Source of the DNA: Mixophyes australis
Lineage: Eukaryota > Chordata > Amphibia > Anura > Limnodynastidae
Length of the DNA: 64,000 nt
Direction: 5' to 3'
NCBI GenBank assembly: GCA_036250195.1
Contig: JAVHZZ010000001.1
Span: 399,704,117-399,768,116 of the forward strand
In this document: positions 11,051-22,484 of the stretch, piece after piece
Layout: each line of letters opens with the position of its first letter
Position numbering within the stretch: the stretch's first letter is position 1
Program-made: the position numbers and the translations under genes
Notes under the pieces: generated by a model
Seen by the model: only the letters and a program-made list of their open reading frames with translations
What the model was told of the DNA's origin: nothing
Databases searched by the model: none

Positions 11051-11799
11051 TTATTATATTATCATCATATATTGTCAATATTTCTACAGTATAAACAGTT
11101 TTGTTACAACTATGCTTCACAGTTCTCTGAGTACACTTTGATAACCGTCACTTGGCCAGAGACTCAACAGCATGCTACACTATGGCCGTAATACTCCAAC
11201 CCTGGAATATGTGAGGTGACTTAAACTGTTTAAGAATGCAGTAATACAGTTCTAGTCCCTAATAACTTAAAGAAAATAAATTTCAGACAATACACCACAA
11301 GCAAATGATATCACAGTCAATGAATTTCCTTTAAAAAAAGTCCATCCTCAGCAGAGCTAATAAGCTGGCCAGACTTTTGTAAGCGTACATGTTAGAACCG
11401 GACAGGACAGTCTTGCAATTATGAGACTCAGTTTTGGCTGAGTGTCCCTGTGAACAATTCTAATTGCAGTCTTGTAACTGTAGTACAGCGATCAAGGACA
11501 GCAGCTTATTGTCTCAGGTATAATGCAATGTAGTGTGTTGGCAGGGCTATTATCACTGTGCTTTAATGTGATCTTACAGGAGAAAGTCAGGAGTGTTGCT
11601 GTTCTTTTGCTAGCATATTCAGGTTATCATGGTTCCCACTCCAGGGGTTACTGTCAGAGTAGGCACTGGTTATTCAGTCTGTAATTCAGTTATATCTGGG
11701 GTCATAATGCATGTGTGTACTGGGAGATTGGGTAATGTACCCCACTTGTTAAGCAAATGTCTCTGAAAATCTAGCTCACAGCTCTTCAAATGCAGGATA
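11051..11799. other. Unassigned intergenic DNA
   Basis: I see no frame above background, terminal inverted repeats or tandem structure between the tetranucleotide domain and the Tc1 element. Confidence 0.5.
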
Positions 11800-11801
11800 T
11801 A

Positions 11802-13380
11802 CAGTCATGGCCAAAAGTTTTTAGAATTACACAAGTATTGTTTTCACAAAGTTTTCTGCTTCAGTGTTTTTATACCATTTTGTCAGATGTTACTATGGTA
11901 TACTGAAGTAAAATTACAAGCATTTCATAAGTGTCAAAGGCTTTTATTGACAATTACATTAAGTTTATTCTAAGACTCAATATTTGCAGTGTTGACCTTT
12001 CTTTCTGAAGACCTCTGCAATTCACCCTAGCATGCTGTCAGTTAACTTCTGGACCACATACCAACTGATGGCCACCCATTCTTGCCTAATCAATGCTTGT
12101 AGTTTGTAAGAATTTGTGGGTTTTTGTGTGTCCACCCACCTCTGGAGGCTTGACCACAAGTTCTCAATGGGATTAAGGTTTGGGGAGTTTCCTGGCCATG
12201 GATCCAAAATTTTGATGCTTTGATATGATGATTTGTGGCTTTTAGTTATCACTAAGAGCCACTTAAGAGAAACTTAGTTATTAGTTTTGCCTTATGGCAA
12301 GGTGCTCCATCATGCTGGAAAAGGCATTGTTCGTTACAAAACTGTTCTTGGATGGTTGGGAGAAGTTGCTCTTGCAGGATGTTTGCTACCATTCTTTATT
12401 TGTGGCTGTTTTCTTAGGCAAAATTGTGAGTGAGCCCACTCCCTTGGCTGAGGAGCAACCCCACACATGAATGGTCTCATGATGCTTTACTGATGGCATA
12501 ATACATGACTGATGGTAGCGCTCACCTTTCTTCTCCGGACAAGAGTTTTTCCAGATGCCCCAAGACGTCAGAAAGGGGATTCATCAGAAAAAATGACTTT
12601 ACCCCAGTCCTCAGCAGTCCAATCCCTGTACGTTTTGCAGAATATCAGTCTGTCCCTGATGATTTTCCTGGAGGGAAGTGGCTTATTTGCTGGCCTTCTT
12701 GACACCAGACCATCCTCCAAAAGTCTTCACCTGCCTCCTGCCATTCCTGAGCAAGCTCTGCACCAATGGTGGTGCCCCGATCCTGCAACTGAATTAACTT
12801 TAGGAGATGGTCCTGATGCTTGCTGGACGTTCTTGGGCACCTTGAAGTCTTCTTAACATCTTTTGAACCTCTCTCCTTGAAGTTCTTGATGAACTGATAA
12901 ATGGTTGTTTTAGGTGCCATCTTACTAGCAGCAACATCCTTGTCTGTGAAACCCTTTTTGTGCAAGGCAATGATGACTGCATGTATTTCCTTGCAGATAA
13001 CCATTGTTAACAGAGGAAGAACAATGATTTCAAGCACCACCCTCCTTTTAAAGCTTCCAGTCTGGTATTCTAACTCAGTCAGCATGACAGAGTGATCTCC
13101 AGTCTTGTCCTCGTCAACACTCACACCTGTGTTAACGAAAGCATCACTGACCTGATTTCAGCTGATAGTTTTATGGCAGGGCTGAAATGCAGTGGAAATG
13201 TTGTTTTTGGGATAAAGTTCATTGTCATGGCAAAGAGGGACTTTGAAACTAATTGCAATTCATCTGATCACTCTTCATGACATTCTGGAGAATATGCAAA
13301 TTTCCATCATAAAAAACTGAGGCAGCAGACTTTGTGAAAAATATTATTTGTCTCATTCTCAAAACTTTTGCCCATGACTG
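11802..13380 (-). mobile_element. Tc1/mariner transposon, full length, inactivated
   Basis: The ends are CAGTCATGGCCAAAAGTTTT and, inverted, CAGTCATGGGCAAAAGTTTT. TA dinucleotides flank both sides (11,800-11,801 and 13,381-13,382), the hallmark of Tc1/mariner insertion. The inverted homology extends further in (AGAAT...ACTTTGTGAAAA). At 1579 bp it has the normal Tc1 length. The transposase lies on the minus strand and is broken. Confidence 0.95.
12022..13124 (-). pseudogene. Tc1 transposase, frameshifted
   Basis: Tc1 transposase is a DD34E enzyme that binds the inverted repeats and cuts and pastes the element at TA sites. From the amino end, 13,124-12,645 gives a helix-turn-helix region (KGFTDKDVAASKMAPKTT) and a second DNA-binding part. 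The first catalytic Asp is in FSDES at 12,583-12,585. The carboxy end, 12,252-12,022, holds NSPNLNPIENLW, with the catalytic Glu at 12,163-12,165. The middle Asp region reads NAFSSMMEH, where the family has a QQD-type motif, so a key residue appears lost. Stops near 12,270-12,310 and frame changes inactivate the gene. Confidence 0.92.
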
Positions 13381-13382
13381 TA

Positions 13383-13742
13383 CTATGAAGTAAGTGAGAA
13401 TACACAGTCAGTTTGATTATAGACCTATTTCCTGTTGTGTAGATCATTTTCAACTGAAATCTGACACACTAGGTGTCAGAGTCCTAGTGCTCCGCAGTTT
13501 CCGGGTATCCCATTAGCATTTAATTTTTTTTTTAAATGTCAGACTTGACTGCAAACGGCGAACCTCGAACAGCGAACTACAAACACAACAGTGTATTCAG
13601 TTACATTTTATATTTTTTTAAAAATACTTATATGTTAATTAAAAACATTTTGATTGTGTTTACATTTTTAAAGAAAAAAAAATCACAAATTTTAATGGAA
13701 ACTCGAATCTTCAATATGAACTTCTATTGCAAATGATAAGTT
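13383..13742. other. Unassigned AT-rich DNA
   Basis: Short AT-rich stretch with T and A homopolymers. No feature recognised. Confidence 0.5.
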
Positions 13743-14119
13743 TAGAGATGCTCACTGACCCCGTGAACTGGTTTTGGTTTTGGATCTGGATTAGGTTCCT
13801 GTTTGGGTTTTGGTTTTGGCAAAACCAGCCTCGTGTGTTTTGGTTTTGGATCTGTATTTTTTTAGACAAATTGCTAAAATATGCTAAAGTCACATCATTT
13901 TGCTCCTTTTTTGATCCTACATTATTATTAACCTCACTAAACACTGATTTAAAGTCATTTGCAGTCAATTTTGATCTCCTCACAGGTCCCAATATTATTT
14001 TCATACAATTTCAAACAAAGATTGCAGCAGTTCTTGCCAGTGATAAGAAAAATGCCATTGTCATGCCTGGGCCTAAAACCAAAAATCCACCACTTATGTG
14101 TGCAATTATTTTTACACAA

Positions 14120-15860
14120 ATCCTGACAACAGTTGTCTAGCCATTTGTAGTATTTGTAAAGCCACACTCAGTAGAGGTAGGGACCTTAACCATCTAGGAT
14201 CCTCATCCATGTTACGGCATTTTGAAGCGAGTTCATTGAAATCTGTTGGGAAAATCAGAAACTTATGTTAAAAAAATAACAACAAGCAGTCCAGCATCAT
14301 CTACCTCCCTTCTCTCATCTAGATCCCAGAACCTGCAATCTACACCCTCAATACCTTCATCAAGTGATGGGAGTTAGTCCTGCATCCAAGTTGCTAAGGC
14401 TAGATGACTCCTCCACTAGCCATGATTTCACTGAAGAATTATTGAGCGTTAGTCCCACTGCTGCTGGGGGTCGATCTTCAACCCAGAAGAATTCTACTAG
14501 TAGTTTCTAACAATTGACTCTTAAACAATCCTTTGCTGGATGAAGAAAGTAATAAAGCTGTCACCCAGTTGTAAAGTGGATCACAGACGCCATGGCAATT
14601 TTACTAGTATTAGATCTGCGTCCAATATCCACTACTAATGCAGCTGGTTTTAGACAGCTACTTGAGGTCTTGCGACCCTGTTACCAAATTCCATCACGAC
14701 ACCATTTCAGTAGAAAAGCTATTCCTTACCTCTACCAGAAGGTTCGTAAAAATGTTATTGGGCTGCAACATGGCATTCTACCCACTGTACACTTAACCAC
14801 AGATATGTGGACAAGCGGAACTGGGCAAACTAAAGATTATATGACTGTGGCAGCCCACTGGGTTGGTGATTCGCCTTCACCAGCAGAAACAGCAACAGCT
14901 GTGCCCAAGTACGTCACATTTTTCAGAAGTAGGCTCCTTTGTGTATCAGCGGCTTCACTAAGAGGCATACAGCTGACAATCTGTTACAAAAAGTAAGGGA
15001 TGTCATTGCAACATGGCTAATCCTGCTTGGACTCTCCTAAGGATATGTGATTTCTGATAATGCCACCAATATTGTTAGACCATTACAGCAGGGGGAATTT
15101 CATCACATTTCCCGTTTTGCTCACACAATCAACCTGGTGTTACAGGACTTTTTAAAAAATGACAATGACATGCAGGAGAGCCTGTCTGTGTCCCGAAAAA
15201 TGTAGGCTCATTGTCAGGATTATGCAACAGCATATAGGAGAATGCAGCAGCTGCAAGAAGACTAGCATTTGAGGGGAATGTACTTTAGACCAGCCAATTA
15301 GTCACCTGTGAAGAGAGTGCAGACAAGGTTAGCTTGAGTCAAGTGATTGCCTTAATTATACTTTTGGAGAAGCAGCTAGAGAAATTTAAGGATGAAATTA
15401 AACTAAGCAAATCCGCTAACTATATTGTAATTGTAGATCTAGGACTTCATTTACTTCGCCAGGATCCAAGAGCTATCAACATTTTGTAATGACGTCTCCT
15501 CCTTCAGTTTCTCTAGCAACTGCTTCTTGGAAAAAACTTAGCTTTCCCAAGACACCCAGTGGAGATGCACAACATTTAGACATTTGCTCTGCTCTAAAAG
15601 AATTGGCCAAAAATTGTGACAGCTCTGCCATAAAATGAACTTCAAATTCCATGAGGAAGGCCATTACCGGCAATTACATCAAAGTACACAGACTTCTGTG
15701 ATGGTGGATTCCAGCGGGGATGAATTAGTATTGTTTGAGGATGATGTACACACTGATGAGGGTGAATATGACAGTGTAGATTGCAGGTGCTGAAATCTAG
15801 CTGGGAGAAGGGAGCTACCTGATGCTAGTATGCTTGGTAATATTTTGGGTAGAATGGCAT
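14120..15860 (+). pseudogene. hAT transposase with BED finger, degraded
   Basis: hAT transposases bind the element ends through a BED zinc finger and cut with an RNase H-like DDE fold. Near 14,130-14,230 the translation contains CSICKATLSRG followed by SSMLRHF, a BED-type Cys/His pattern. The best frame, 14,592-14,996, contains LEVLRPCYQIPSRHHFSRKA, then TTDMWTSG and KDYMTVAAHWV, typical of the hAT core with the first catalytic Asp in the DMWTS block. About 15,040-15,150 gives SDNATNIV and FAHTINLVLQD, the next conserved hAT blocks. Stops and frameshifts are frequent after 14,996. I could not identify the C-terminal dimerisation motif. It could have supplied transposase to the non-autonomous copies nearby when intact. 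Confidence 0.85.
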
Positions 15861-15884
15861 CTTGGCAATTTTATGTTTTTCTAC

Positions 15885-16715
15885 AGTAAGCTTTCACTTT
15901 ATTAGAGACCTTTTTATGGCTTGAGAAGTTCAGACGAAATGCGTCGCTTTGTTTATGCTGCCTGCATTGTTTTGATCCCATCAACGGCAGAGATATCCAA
16001 GTATCAAACGGAACTTTCTTCTTCTGAATTTATACTTGCCCGGATTGTATTGGAGGTGCGCACCGAAGATCGTGAGTGTATTGCAATACCGCTTGAGCTG
16101 TGTCTACGATGAGAAATGATGCTCTTCTAATTTAATGCTACTACTATGTGATACACTAGTACTTTTGTAGCTTACATAGTTACCGACCGGTTCAACGGCA
16201 AAAAGGTTTTTATATTCCACTCATTGCAGCAGATGCATATTTAAATCCTTAGGGATTTTTACATACCAAGACTCTTTTGCCGGCATATCTATAACCTGAT
16301 AAGCGACATTGTTTCAATTTGTCCAAAATGGAACCCGGACCAACTCTGATGTCCCTTTGTTTATGAGTTGGGGATACTCTGTATTTCCTCTCCTACTATC
16401 GAGACCTAGTGCATATACTTATCTCTAACAAGAATTTAGGTGATACTGTGTTTTTTATTATTTCATACATGCTACTAAGCTCTTGTTATTATTTTTATTT
16501 GCTGATCTGTATGTTTATTTGTGTCCATTTCAGAACTCCCTTTTTTGGAGTTTATACCTAACATATAGACTATCTACGTGTGTACAATATACCCATAAAT
16601 ATTTGGGTTTTTATTGTTTGTATACCTATACCGTTCATTAAATTTCAATTTGGTGACTCTGCGCAACTCTCCATCTCTGTTCGCTTTTTTAGAGAGGTTT
16701 TTTTTTTCTTTAAAA
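15885..16715 (+). mobile_element. Penelope-like terminal fragment inside hAT
   Basis: hAT sequence (AGAATGGCATCTTGGCAATT, also found at 19,595 in another copy) stops near 15,880, and hAT-like sequence resumes near 16,715. Between them lies unrelated DNA with a hammerhead-like motif at its start and an AT-rich tail. No frame of note. Boundaries are estimates. Confidence 0.45.
15921..15945 (+). ncRNA. Hammerhead ribozyme-like motif (copy b)
   Basis: TTGAGAA box, short stem GT/AC with loop TCAG, GAAA at 15,936-15,939, then TGCGTC. Three bases on each side (GGC before the box, GCT after) can form a short stem I. The box carries the same C3-to-T and G8-to-A changes as copies a and d. Confidence 0.45.
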
Positions 16716-17365
16716 AGGTACAAGTTTTTTATTTATATTTTTGTTTCCCTGACTTAAAACCACTATGCACTTGAACATAGGCTTTAGCACATGAGATAGA
16801 GGGATTAGCATCACAATGACTGAGACTGGAGAGTGACAAGAACAATGCCACCCCTCACTGTTTCTGTAAGAGCTATGGCACAGTAGAATGTCACTGGAGA
16901 CTTTTAAGAACACTGACAGCCTTGTTATAACAATTTCTGTTTCAGCACTGAACCCTGCTACCTCTCCTGTGAGCTATGGTACAGTAGAATGTAATTGCAG
17001 ATTTAGACCAAAACAGCCAGCCCTATTATTTCTATTTCAGCACGACAATTAGCAATGGAGCTCTCCTCTTTGTTAGTAACCTATATAACACCGTACAATT
17101 TGACTGCTAATTCAGAAGACCAAGCCTGCCAGCTCTAGTATTTGTATTTCAACAATCGCGAGATCCGAGATCCGCTGACGTAACGGTGACTTTTTGCCTT
17201 GTTTTGAATTCCGAAAGAGCGCGAAAGTACAGAGTCGGCTCGGCTCGATACTCGGATCTGCTAAGTTCGGGTGTGTTCGGTTCTCGGGAAAACCGAGCCT
17301 GAGCATCTCTACTTAAAAGCACATGTGCTAATGGGGATATGAGCTTGATGAATAGAATCCATACA

Positions 17366-17532
17366 GGGGGAAAGCAATTAGCCGCAAAGTGTCTCCGGAA
17401 TGTCCGTGAGACACGTTCTGGCAGAGATTTGACAGAAATTTGCGCTCAAATGAGCTGAGATTTTTACTGTAATTACCGACAATGTTAGCGGCACAATGTC
17501 CGCGCACCATCTCCTCGGCAATTGAATTCCCC
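17366..17532. mobile_element. Palindromic MITE, GGGGGA...AATTGCCG family
   Basis: The ends GGGGGAAAGCAATTAGCCG and (inverted) GGGGAATTCAATTGCCG bracket an imperfect palindrome. The copy at 44,127-44,263 shares its ends and the TTACAGTAAAAATCT core. Confidence 0.6.
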
Positions 17533-17639
17533 AGTAATGTATGCAAATATTATTAAAATAAGAAGACCCTGCTTACCTGCCATCCTCAAGTTTGTTCACG
17601 CCTCTTCCGATCAACAGCCAACCAGGACTCTATCAATGT

Positions 17640-17880
17640 CAGCAGAAGAGGAGGAAGAAGGTGAGAAAAAGAAGAAGAGAGGAGAAGAAGGGGTAAATGT
17701 CAGGGGCACAGGGGAAAGGTGGTTGTTGGAGAAGACAGTGGGCAGATGGATAAAAGAAAGGGTTGGCAAAGAAACATAGGGGGGAGACTGAGTTGCACTG
17801 AATTAAAGACAGACACAAAGTGGGGGTAAGAAAAAGACAGACACACAGAGAGGAGAGATGCATAGACATGTGTTTAGATT
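17640..17880. repeat. Purine-rich low-complexity tract
   Basis: GA-rich sequence (GAAGAGGAGGAAGAAGG and similar) on the + strand. The charged frame read through it is compositional. Confidence 0.7.
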
Positions 17881-17893
17881 GGTGAAACATTAT

Positions 17894-18209
17894 GAGCCTG
17901 TTTCATTAAGGAATTTAAGGCAAAACAATTAGCAAGTTTTATCCTGGACAAAACCATGTTACAATGCAAGGGGTAAAAATTAGTTTATTATTTTGCACAT
18001 AAGTTAAAAACTAGCTGTTTTTCATGTAGTACACAATTACTTGATAGTTTATTTGTATACTGAAACTTAAAGTTGATCTAGGACATGACCTATCCAACTA
18101 TAAATCTGTCCTCACATTTTAAACTTAGCTCCCTCTCCAATGCAACATGGTTTTGCCAAGGTGCAAACTTACTATTTTTTTTTTTTGCTTTCCTTAATGA
18201 ATCAGACCC
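17894..18209. mobile_element. Palindromic MITE, GGGCCTGATTCATTAA family
   Basis: Starts GAGCCTGTTTCATTAAGG and ends ...CCTTAATGAATCAGACCC. The interior runs in the opposite orientation to the copies at 2392 and 3423. The flanking TAT/TTT duplication is imperfect, so this is an older copy. Confidence 0.75.
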
Positions 18210-19168
18210 TTTCTGTCTACAAAATAGTGATGGCTAATATCTAGTCCATTTGTGTCATTAATATGAACCTTGTTCAGTTATGTGTTCAGTGACAATGGGC
18301 CTGATTCATTAAGAAAAGTTAAGCAAAAGTAAGTAAGGCAAAACCATGTTGCATTGGAGGGGGAGGTAAATATAAATCTGATGACAAATTTATATTTGGG
18401 GTAGGGCATGTCCAAGATCAACTTTAAATTTAAGTGTACAAATAAGCTCACAAGTACTTCTGTGCTACATGAAAAAAGCAGACAGTCTGTGCAAAATAAT
18501 TAGAGATGGTCACTGACCCCCGTGTTTTGGTTTTGGATTCGGTTTTGGATCTGGATTACCGTCGTGTTTTGGTTTTGGTTTTGGTTTTGCAAAACCGCCA
18601 TTGCGTGTTTTGGTTTTGGTTTTGGTTTTGTTTGGTTTTGTTTTGCTATTTTGTTGGAAAATACATGTTTTTGTGCCTAAAATAACCCAATTTAGTGCTC
18701 CAACTGTTTTAGAGATAAGTAATCTAATTGTTGAGGTAATAAATCATCCAAAAAAACTGTTTAATTCTTTGTTGGTAGGCCTTCATTTATTCTACACACA
18801 AAACAGATTGTCTTCCTCTCCATCTATGCATATTGGCAATGCAGCCATCGTCTTTGAATCTATATTACACCTTACACTTATAGTTAAATATGTAAAGAAA
18901 TGGAAAAAGACAGTTTGCTTTCTGTCTCTATAGGCCCCCTCCACTTTTTTAAAAAAACAAAAAATTCAGCCATTATAGACTGTACAATATTAATTGACAT
19001 GGAGAAAGCCAGTTTGGTTTCTGTCTCTCTAGGCCCCCCTCCACTTGTATAAAATACTAATAAATTCAGCCGTTATATACTGTACAATATAAATTGAAAT
19101 GGACAAAGGCAGTTTGGTATCTGTCTGCATCAGATCCTCTCTCCACTAGGAGTAAAATAGAAAACTAT

Positions 19169-19603
19169 TCAGCCTTTATATAATCTAGAATATAAATAGA
19201 AATTGAGAAAGGCAATTTGGTATCTGTCTGCATCATAATCATCAACATCATCATTAGCGCCCTCGTCGCCTACACAAATCTCCCCCTCATCCTCTTCTAA
19301 TTCCAAAGTGGCATCCTCAATTTGGGTATCACCGGCTACACTCGGGCTATTAAGGCACACATCAGCAGAATGCTCACGATTAGACATCCCACTGTTGGAT
19401 GGACTCTCCACAGGGATTGTTGTCATTTGTGAATCAGAGCAAATATTCTCCTGTAATGCCTCACTGTTATCTTGCAGCTCAGCTTTGACGCGTAACAGTA
19501 GTTGTGCACCAATTGTAGGCTGGGTAACTTTTTGGGATCTGCCACTAATAGCCAAAGGTGAAGGCCTCATTCTCTCTTTGCCACTGCGTGTGTAGAATGG
19601 CAT
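19169..19603 (-). CDS. Acidic 144-residue frame in hAT, function unknown
   Basis: An open frame on the minus strand inside the hAT at 18,501-21,186. The first 50 residues are basic and Ser-rich (MPFYTRSGKERMRPS). The second half is strongly acidic (LELEEDEGEICVGDEG, then NDDVDDYDAD). It has no BED finger or DDE core. It could be the start of a hAT accessory or transposase protein whose remainder is lost, or a chance frame. Its start lies in sequence also found at 15,855 in the related hAT. The stop-free length is the only direct support. Confidence 0.3.
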   Translation of the reverse strand: MPFYTRSGKERMRPSPLAISGRSQKVTQPTIGAQLLLRVKAELQDNSEALQENICSDSQMTTIPVESPSNSGMSNREHSADVCLNSPSVAGDTQIEDATLELEEDEGEICVGDEGANDDVDDYDADRYQIAFLNFYLYSRLYKG

Positions 19604-19830
19604 GCTTGCAATTTTTTTTTTATCGTCACTTAACTTTTGCTCAGTTACACTTAGTAAATTTTTTTTTGGTTTTTGTTTTTTGCACTAATTTGAAAACACT
19701 CTGTTGTTTGACATCGCCTTGGCCAGATGACGTACTGGGAACACTAACATCAGGACTGGTGACAGAACCTGGTTGCTCATTCAGATCATATGTGGACTGC
19801 TTTGAATCCATTCTGAGCGCAAACCACTGG

Positions 19831-20830
19831 GGAGTGCTAAAAATTATTTAGTAGATACTGCTGACAGATATGACTTTTGACAGCCAGAAATATTAATGCA
19901 CAATTAGGGAGGACACCCCAAAAGCACTGAGGTGTGCTAAAAATTATTTAGTAGATACTGCTGACAGAAATGACTTTTGACAGCCAGAAATATGAATGCA
20001 CAATTAGGGAGGACACCCCAAAAGCACTGAGGAGTGCTACAAATTATTTAGTAGATACTGCTGACAGATATGACTTTTGACAGCCAGAAATATTAATGCA
20101 CAATTAGGGAGGACACCCCAAAAGCACTGAGGTGTGCTAAAAATTATTTAGTAGATACTGCTGACAGAAATGACTTTTGACAGCCAGAAATATTAATGCA
20201 CAATTAGGGAGGACACCCCAAAAGCACTGAGGAGTGCTACAAATTATTTAGTAGATACTGCTGACAGATATGACTTTTGACAGCCAGAAATATTAATGCA
20301 CAATTAGGGAGGACACCCCAAAAGCACTGAGGTGTGCTAAAAATTATTTAGTAGATACTGCTGACAGAAATGACTTTTGACAGCCAGAAATATTAATGCA
20401 CAATTAGGGAGGACACCCCAAAAGCACTGAGGAGTGCTACAAATTATTTAGTAGATACTGCTGACAGATATGACTTTTGACAGCCAGAAATATTAATGCA
20501 CAATTAGGGAGGACACCCCAAAAGCACTGAGGTGTGCTAAAAATTATTTAGTAGATACTGCTGACAGATATGACTTTTGACAGCCAGAAATATTAATGCA
20601 CAATTAGGGAGGACACCCCAAAAGCACTGAGGAGTGCTACAAATTATCTAGTAGATACTGCTGACAGATATGACTTTTGACAGCCAGAAATATTAATGCA
20701 CAATTAGGGAGGACACCCCAAAAGCACTGAGGAGTGCTACAAATTATTTAGTAGATACTGCTGACAGATATGACTTTTGACAGCCAGAAATATTTATGCA
20801 CAATTATGGGGGACACCCCAAAAGCGCTGG
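19831..20830. repeat. Ten exact 100-bp tandem repeats (200-bp higher-order)
   Basis: Unit starts fall every 100 bp from 19,831 to 20,731. Each contains TTATTTAGTAGATACTGCTG, then TGACTTTTGACAGCCAGAAA, then GGACACCCCAAAAGC. Two diagnostic differences alternate in most of the array: GGTGTGCTAA with GACAGAAATG, against GGAGTGCTAC with GACAGATATG. This gives a 200-bp A-B higher-order unit from about 19,931 to 20,530. Units differ at only a few bases, so expansion is recent relative to the flanking DNA. Confidence 0.97.
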
Positions 20831-21298
20831 GGAGTGCCAAATATGAAGAAAAAATAATAAACCTCTATCCTCCTCTCTGCACTAGCGATTTTGGTTAGAG
20901 CAATTGCAAGAACAATATTGTATTCTCTGTCCCTGCTCTAATTAGCCTATGACTACACCCTGCTCTCTCCCTCTGTCAAATGGCGATGGATTGCTCTGGA
21001 GGCGTGTATTTATAAAGTTGAAGTATCGCGAGAACCGAGCCCCGAGATCCGACGACGTCACAATGACGTTCGGCCTCGATTTGGATTCGGAATGGGCGGG
21101 AGAGTACCGAGCTGCTCAGCTCGGTACTCGGATACCCAAAGTTCGGGTGGGTTCGGTTCTCGGAGAACCGGACCCGCCCATCTCTAAAAATAATAAACTA
21201 ATTTGCACCCCTTGAACTGCAAAATGGTTTTGTCCAGGAAACTTGAGTAAGTAAACTTACTCAATTTTTTGCTTAACTTTCCTTAATTAATCAGGCCC

Positions 21299-21967
21299 AA
21301 TATATCTGGAGCTTGAAAAACACATTTCAGTGATAAATATACAACTTGTTCTTTTCCCATGCTGGTTCAGACAGATGTGGAGCATTGCAGCTCAGACAGA
21401 TTACCTCACATAAGACAGGCCACAGTTGTGTGCAGTATTCAGCATTCATAAATCCCTCTCTAAGTACACTTTAAGTGTGATTTTGCTATATCTGTCATAT
21501 GGTTTTAGAGTTTTTAGCTCATCTGAACTAAAACTGTGTATAAATAGAAGATTGACATTTTAAATACATATAAAAATTCAAGGAGGGATGAGTAGTAGGC
21601 TGAATGATCATTCGACTGGTATTGTAAAAGAATGGTTTGATTACAAAGCTGACTGTGTGCGGCCTGAGGTATGCACTAGTGTAGTAATGTTCCTGCTCTC
21701 TTCTTTTCCCTAGCTAGCATGTGCGTGTGAGCAATGTGTCTACAGGTTATTTACACTGTTTCTTCAGACCAGCACATACTTTATCTCGGAGGGGAGGTGA
21801 AATGTGTGGACAGGGGGGGCATGGCATGGCAAATCGCATCATTTTGGTCAAGCCCCGGGACACAATAAGGCAAAAGCGTAATTTTGCCACAGTGAGGCTC
21901 CCATGCTTCCCACTTCACTAGAAAGTGGGAAGGATGTGAGAGAATGGCCTGCTGTCCCAGGATTGTT
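21299..21967. other. Unassigned intergenic DNA
   Basis: No coding frame, array or terminal repeat is apparent between the MITE and the SINE fragment. Confidence 0.5.
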
Positions 21968-22114
21968 CCGTAGATTGTAAGCTTGTGAGCAGGGCCTTCT
22001 TACCTCTACATATGTATGTATTACCCAGTATTGTTTTATTACTGTTTGTTCCCAATTGTAAAGCGCTACGGAATCTTCTGGCACTATATAAATAAATTAT
22101 GATGATGATGATGA
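21968..22114 (+). mobile_element. SINE 3' tail fragment
   Basis: TAGATTGTAAGCTTGTGAGC, AATTGTAAAGCGCTACGGAA and CACTATATAAATAAATTATG are followed by (GATG)n. This matches the tail of the minus-strand SINE at 23,333-23,679 and a tail common in frog genomes. The tRNA-like head is absent. Confidence 0.7.
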
Positions 22115-22484
22115 GTCCAGAAGAACTACCCAGAATTTGGAAATCTCCCGGACATCCCAGGAGAGTGGACAAGAATGTTCATAAACGTTGCAATAATAAA
22201 TTGGCTCCATGCTCCTCCTCCTTGGTTCTTAAAGGTTACAGTAACACATTTTCATATTACATACCAGGTTCTCCTGGACTTAGTAATCCCTCCTCTATGA
22301 TGGTAGTATCACTCACTTGGCTCTGGTACTTTCTCTGGAGCACTCTCAGCTGCAATTCACCCCTTCTCTGTGGGAGTGACTTCTGAATTTACTTGGGCTC
22401 TTACACTTTCTCTCTGCTGTAATTTCACCCCCCTTGGCTCTGAGACTTCTGCCAATTTAGTGCTCAGCCCCTCCAATACACACT
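22115..22484. other. Unassigned DNA
   Basis: C/T-rich short stretches (TCCTCCTCCTTGGTTC) but no recognisable feature. Confidence 0.5.

Larger units (their letters stand above)
13743..17311 (+). mobile_element. Autonomous-type hAT, TAGAGATG family, broken
   Basis: The left end TAGAGATGCTCACTGACC and the GTTTTGG-rich subterminal DNA match the copies at 3895 and 18,501. The right end (TTCGGTTCTCGGGAAAACCG, then GAGCATCTCTA) matches them too. The interior keeps transposase remnants and GTGACAAGAACA repeats near the right end. The flanks (GATAAGTT and CTTAAAAG) do not match, so either a duplication has decayed or the two ends belong to different copies. A PLE-like fragment is inserted at about 15,885-16,715. 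Confidence 0.75.
18501..21186. mobile_element. hAT, TAGAGATG family, with 100-bp tandem array
   Basis: The ends are TAGAGATGGTCACTGACC and, inverted, TAGAGATGGGCGGGTCCG, with an exact 8-bp duplication AAAATAAT (18,493-18,500 and 21,187-21,194). The left subterminal part is GTTTTGG repeats. Three diverged ~120-bp units containing TCTGTCTCTATAGGCCCCCT and variants follow (about 18,890-19,210). Next come an acidic reading frame on the minus strand and then ten 100-bp repeats. No transposase is recognisable. It is the most intact copy of this family in the window. Confidence 0.9.
18297..21298. mobile_element. MITE (GGGCCTGATTCATTAA) split by a hAT
   Basis: The left part, 18,297-18,500, and right part, 21,187-21,298, together make one normal-length family member with AAT on both sides. 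They are separated by the 2.69 kb hAT at 18,501-21,186. The shared AAAATAAT at both junctions is the hAT target duplication, so the MITE is older than the hAT. Confidence 0.88.

Noticed and set aside
13743..17311. Exact 8-bp target duplication for this hAT
   Set aside because: The flanking octamers GATAAGTT and CTTAAAAG do not match, so no duplication is claimed.
19831..20830. CRISPR array
   Set aside because: Units are contiguous and alike over the full 100 bp with no spacers, and the setting is a vertebrate-type transposon.
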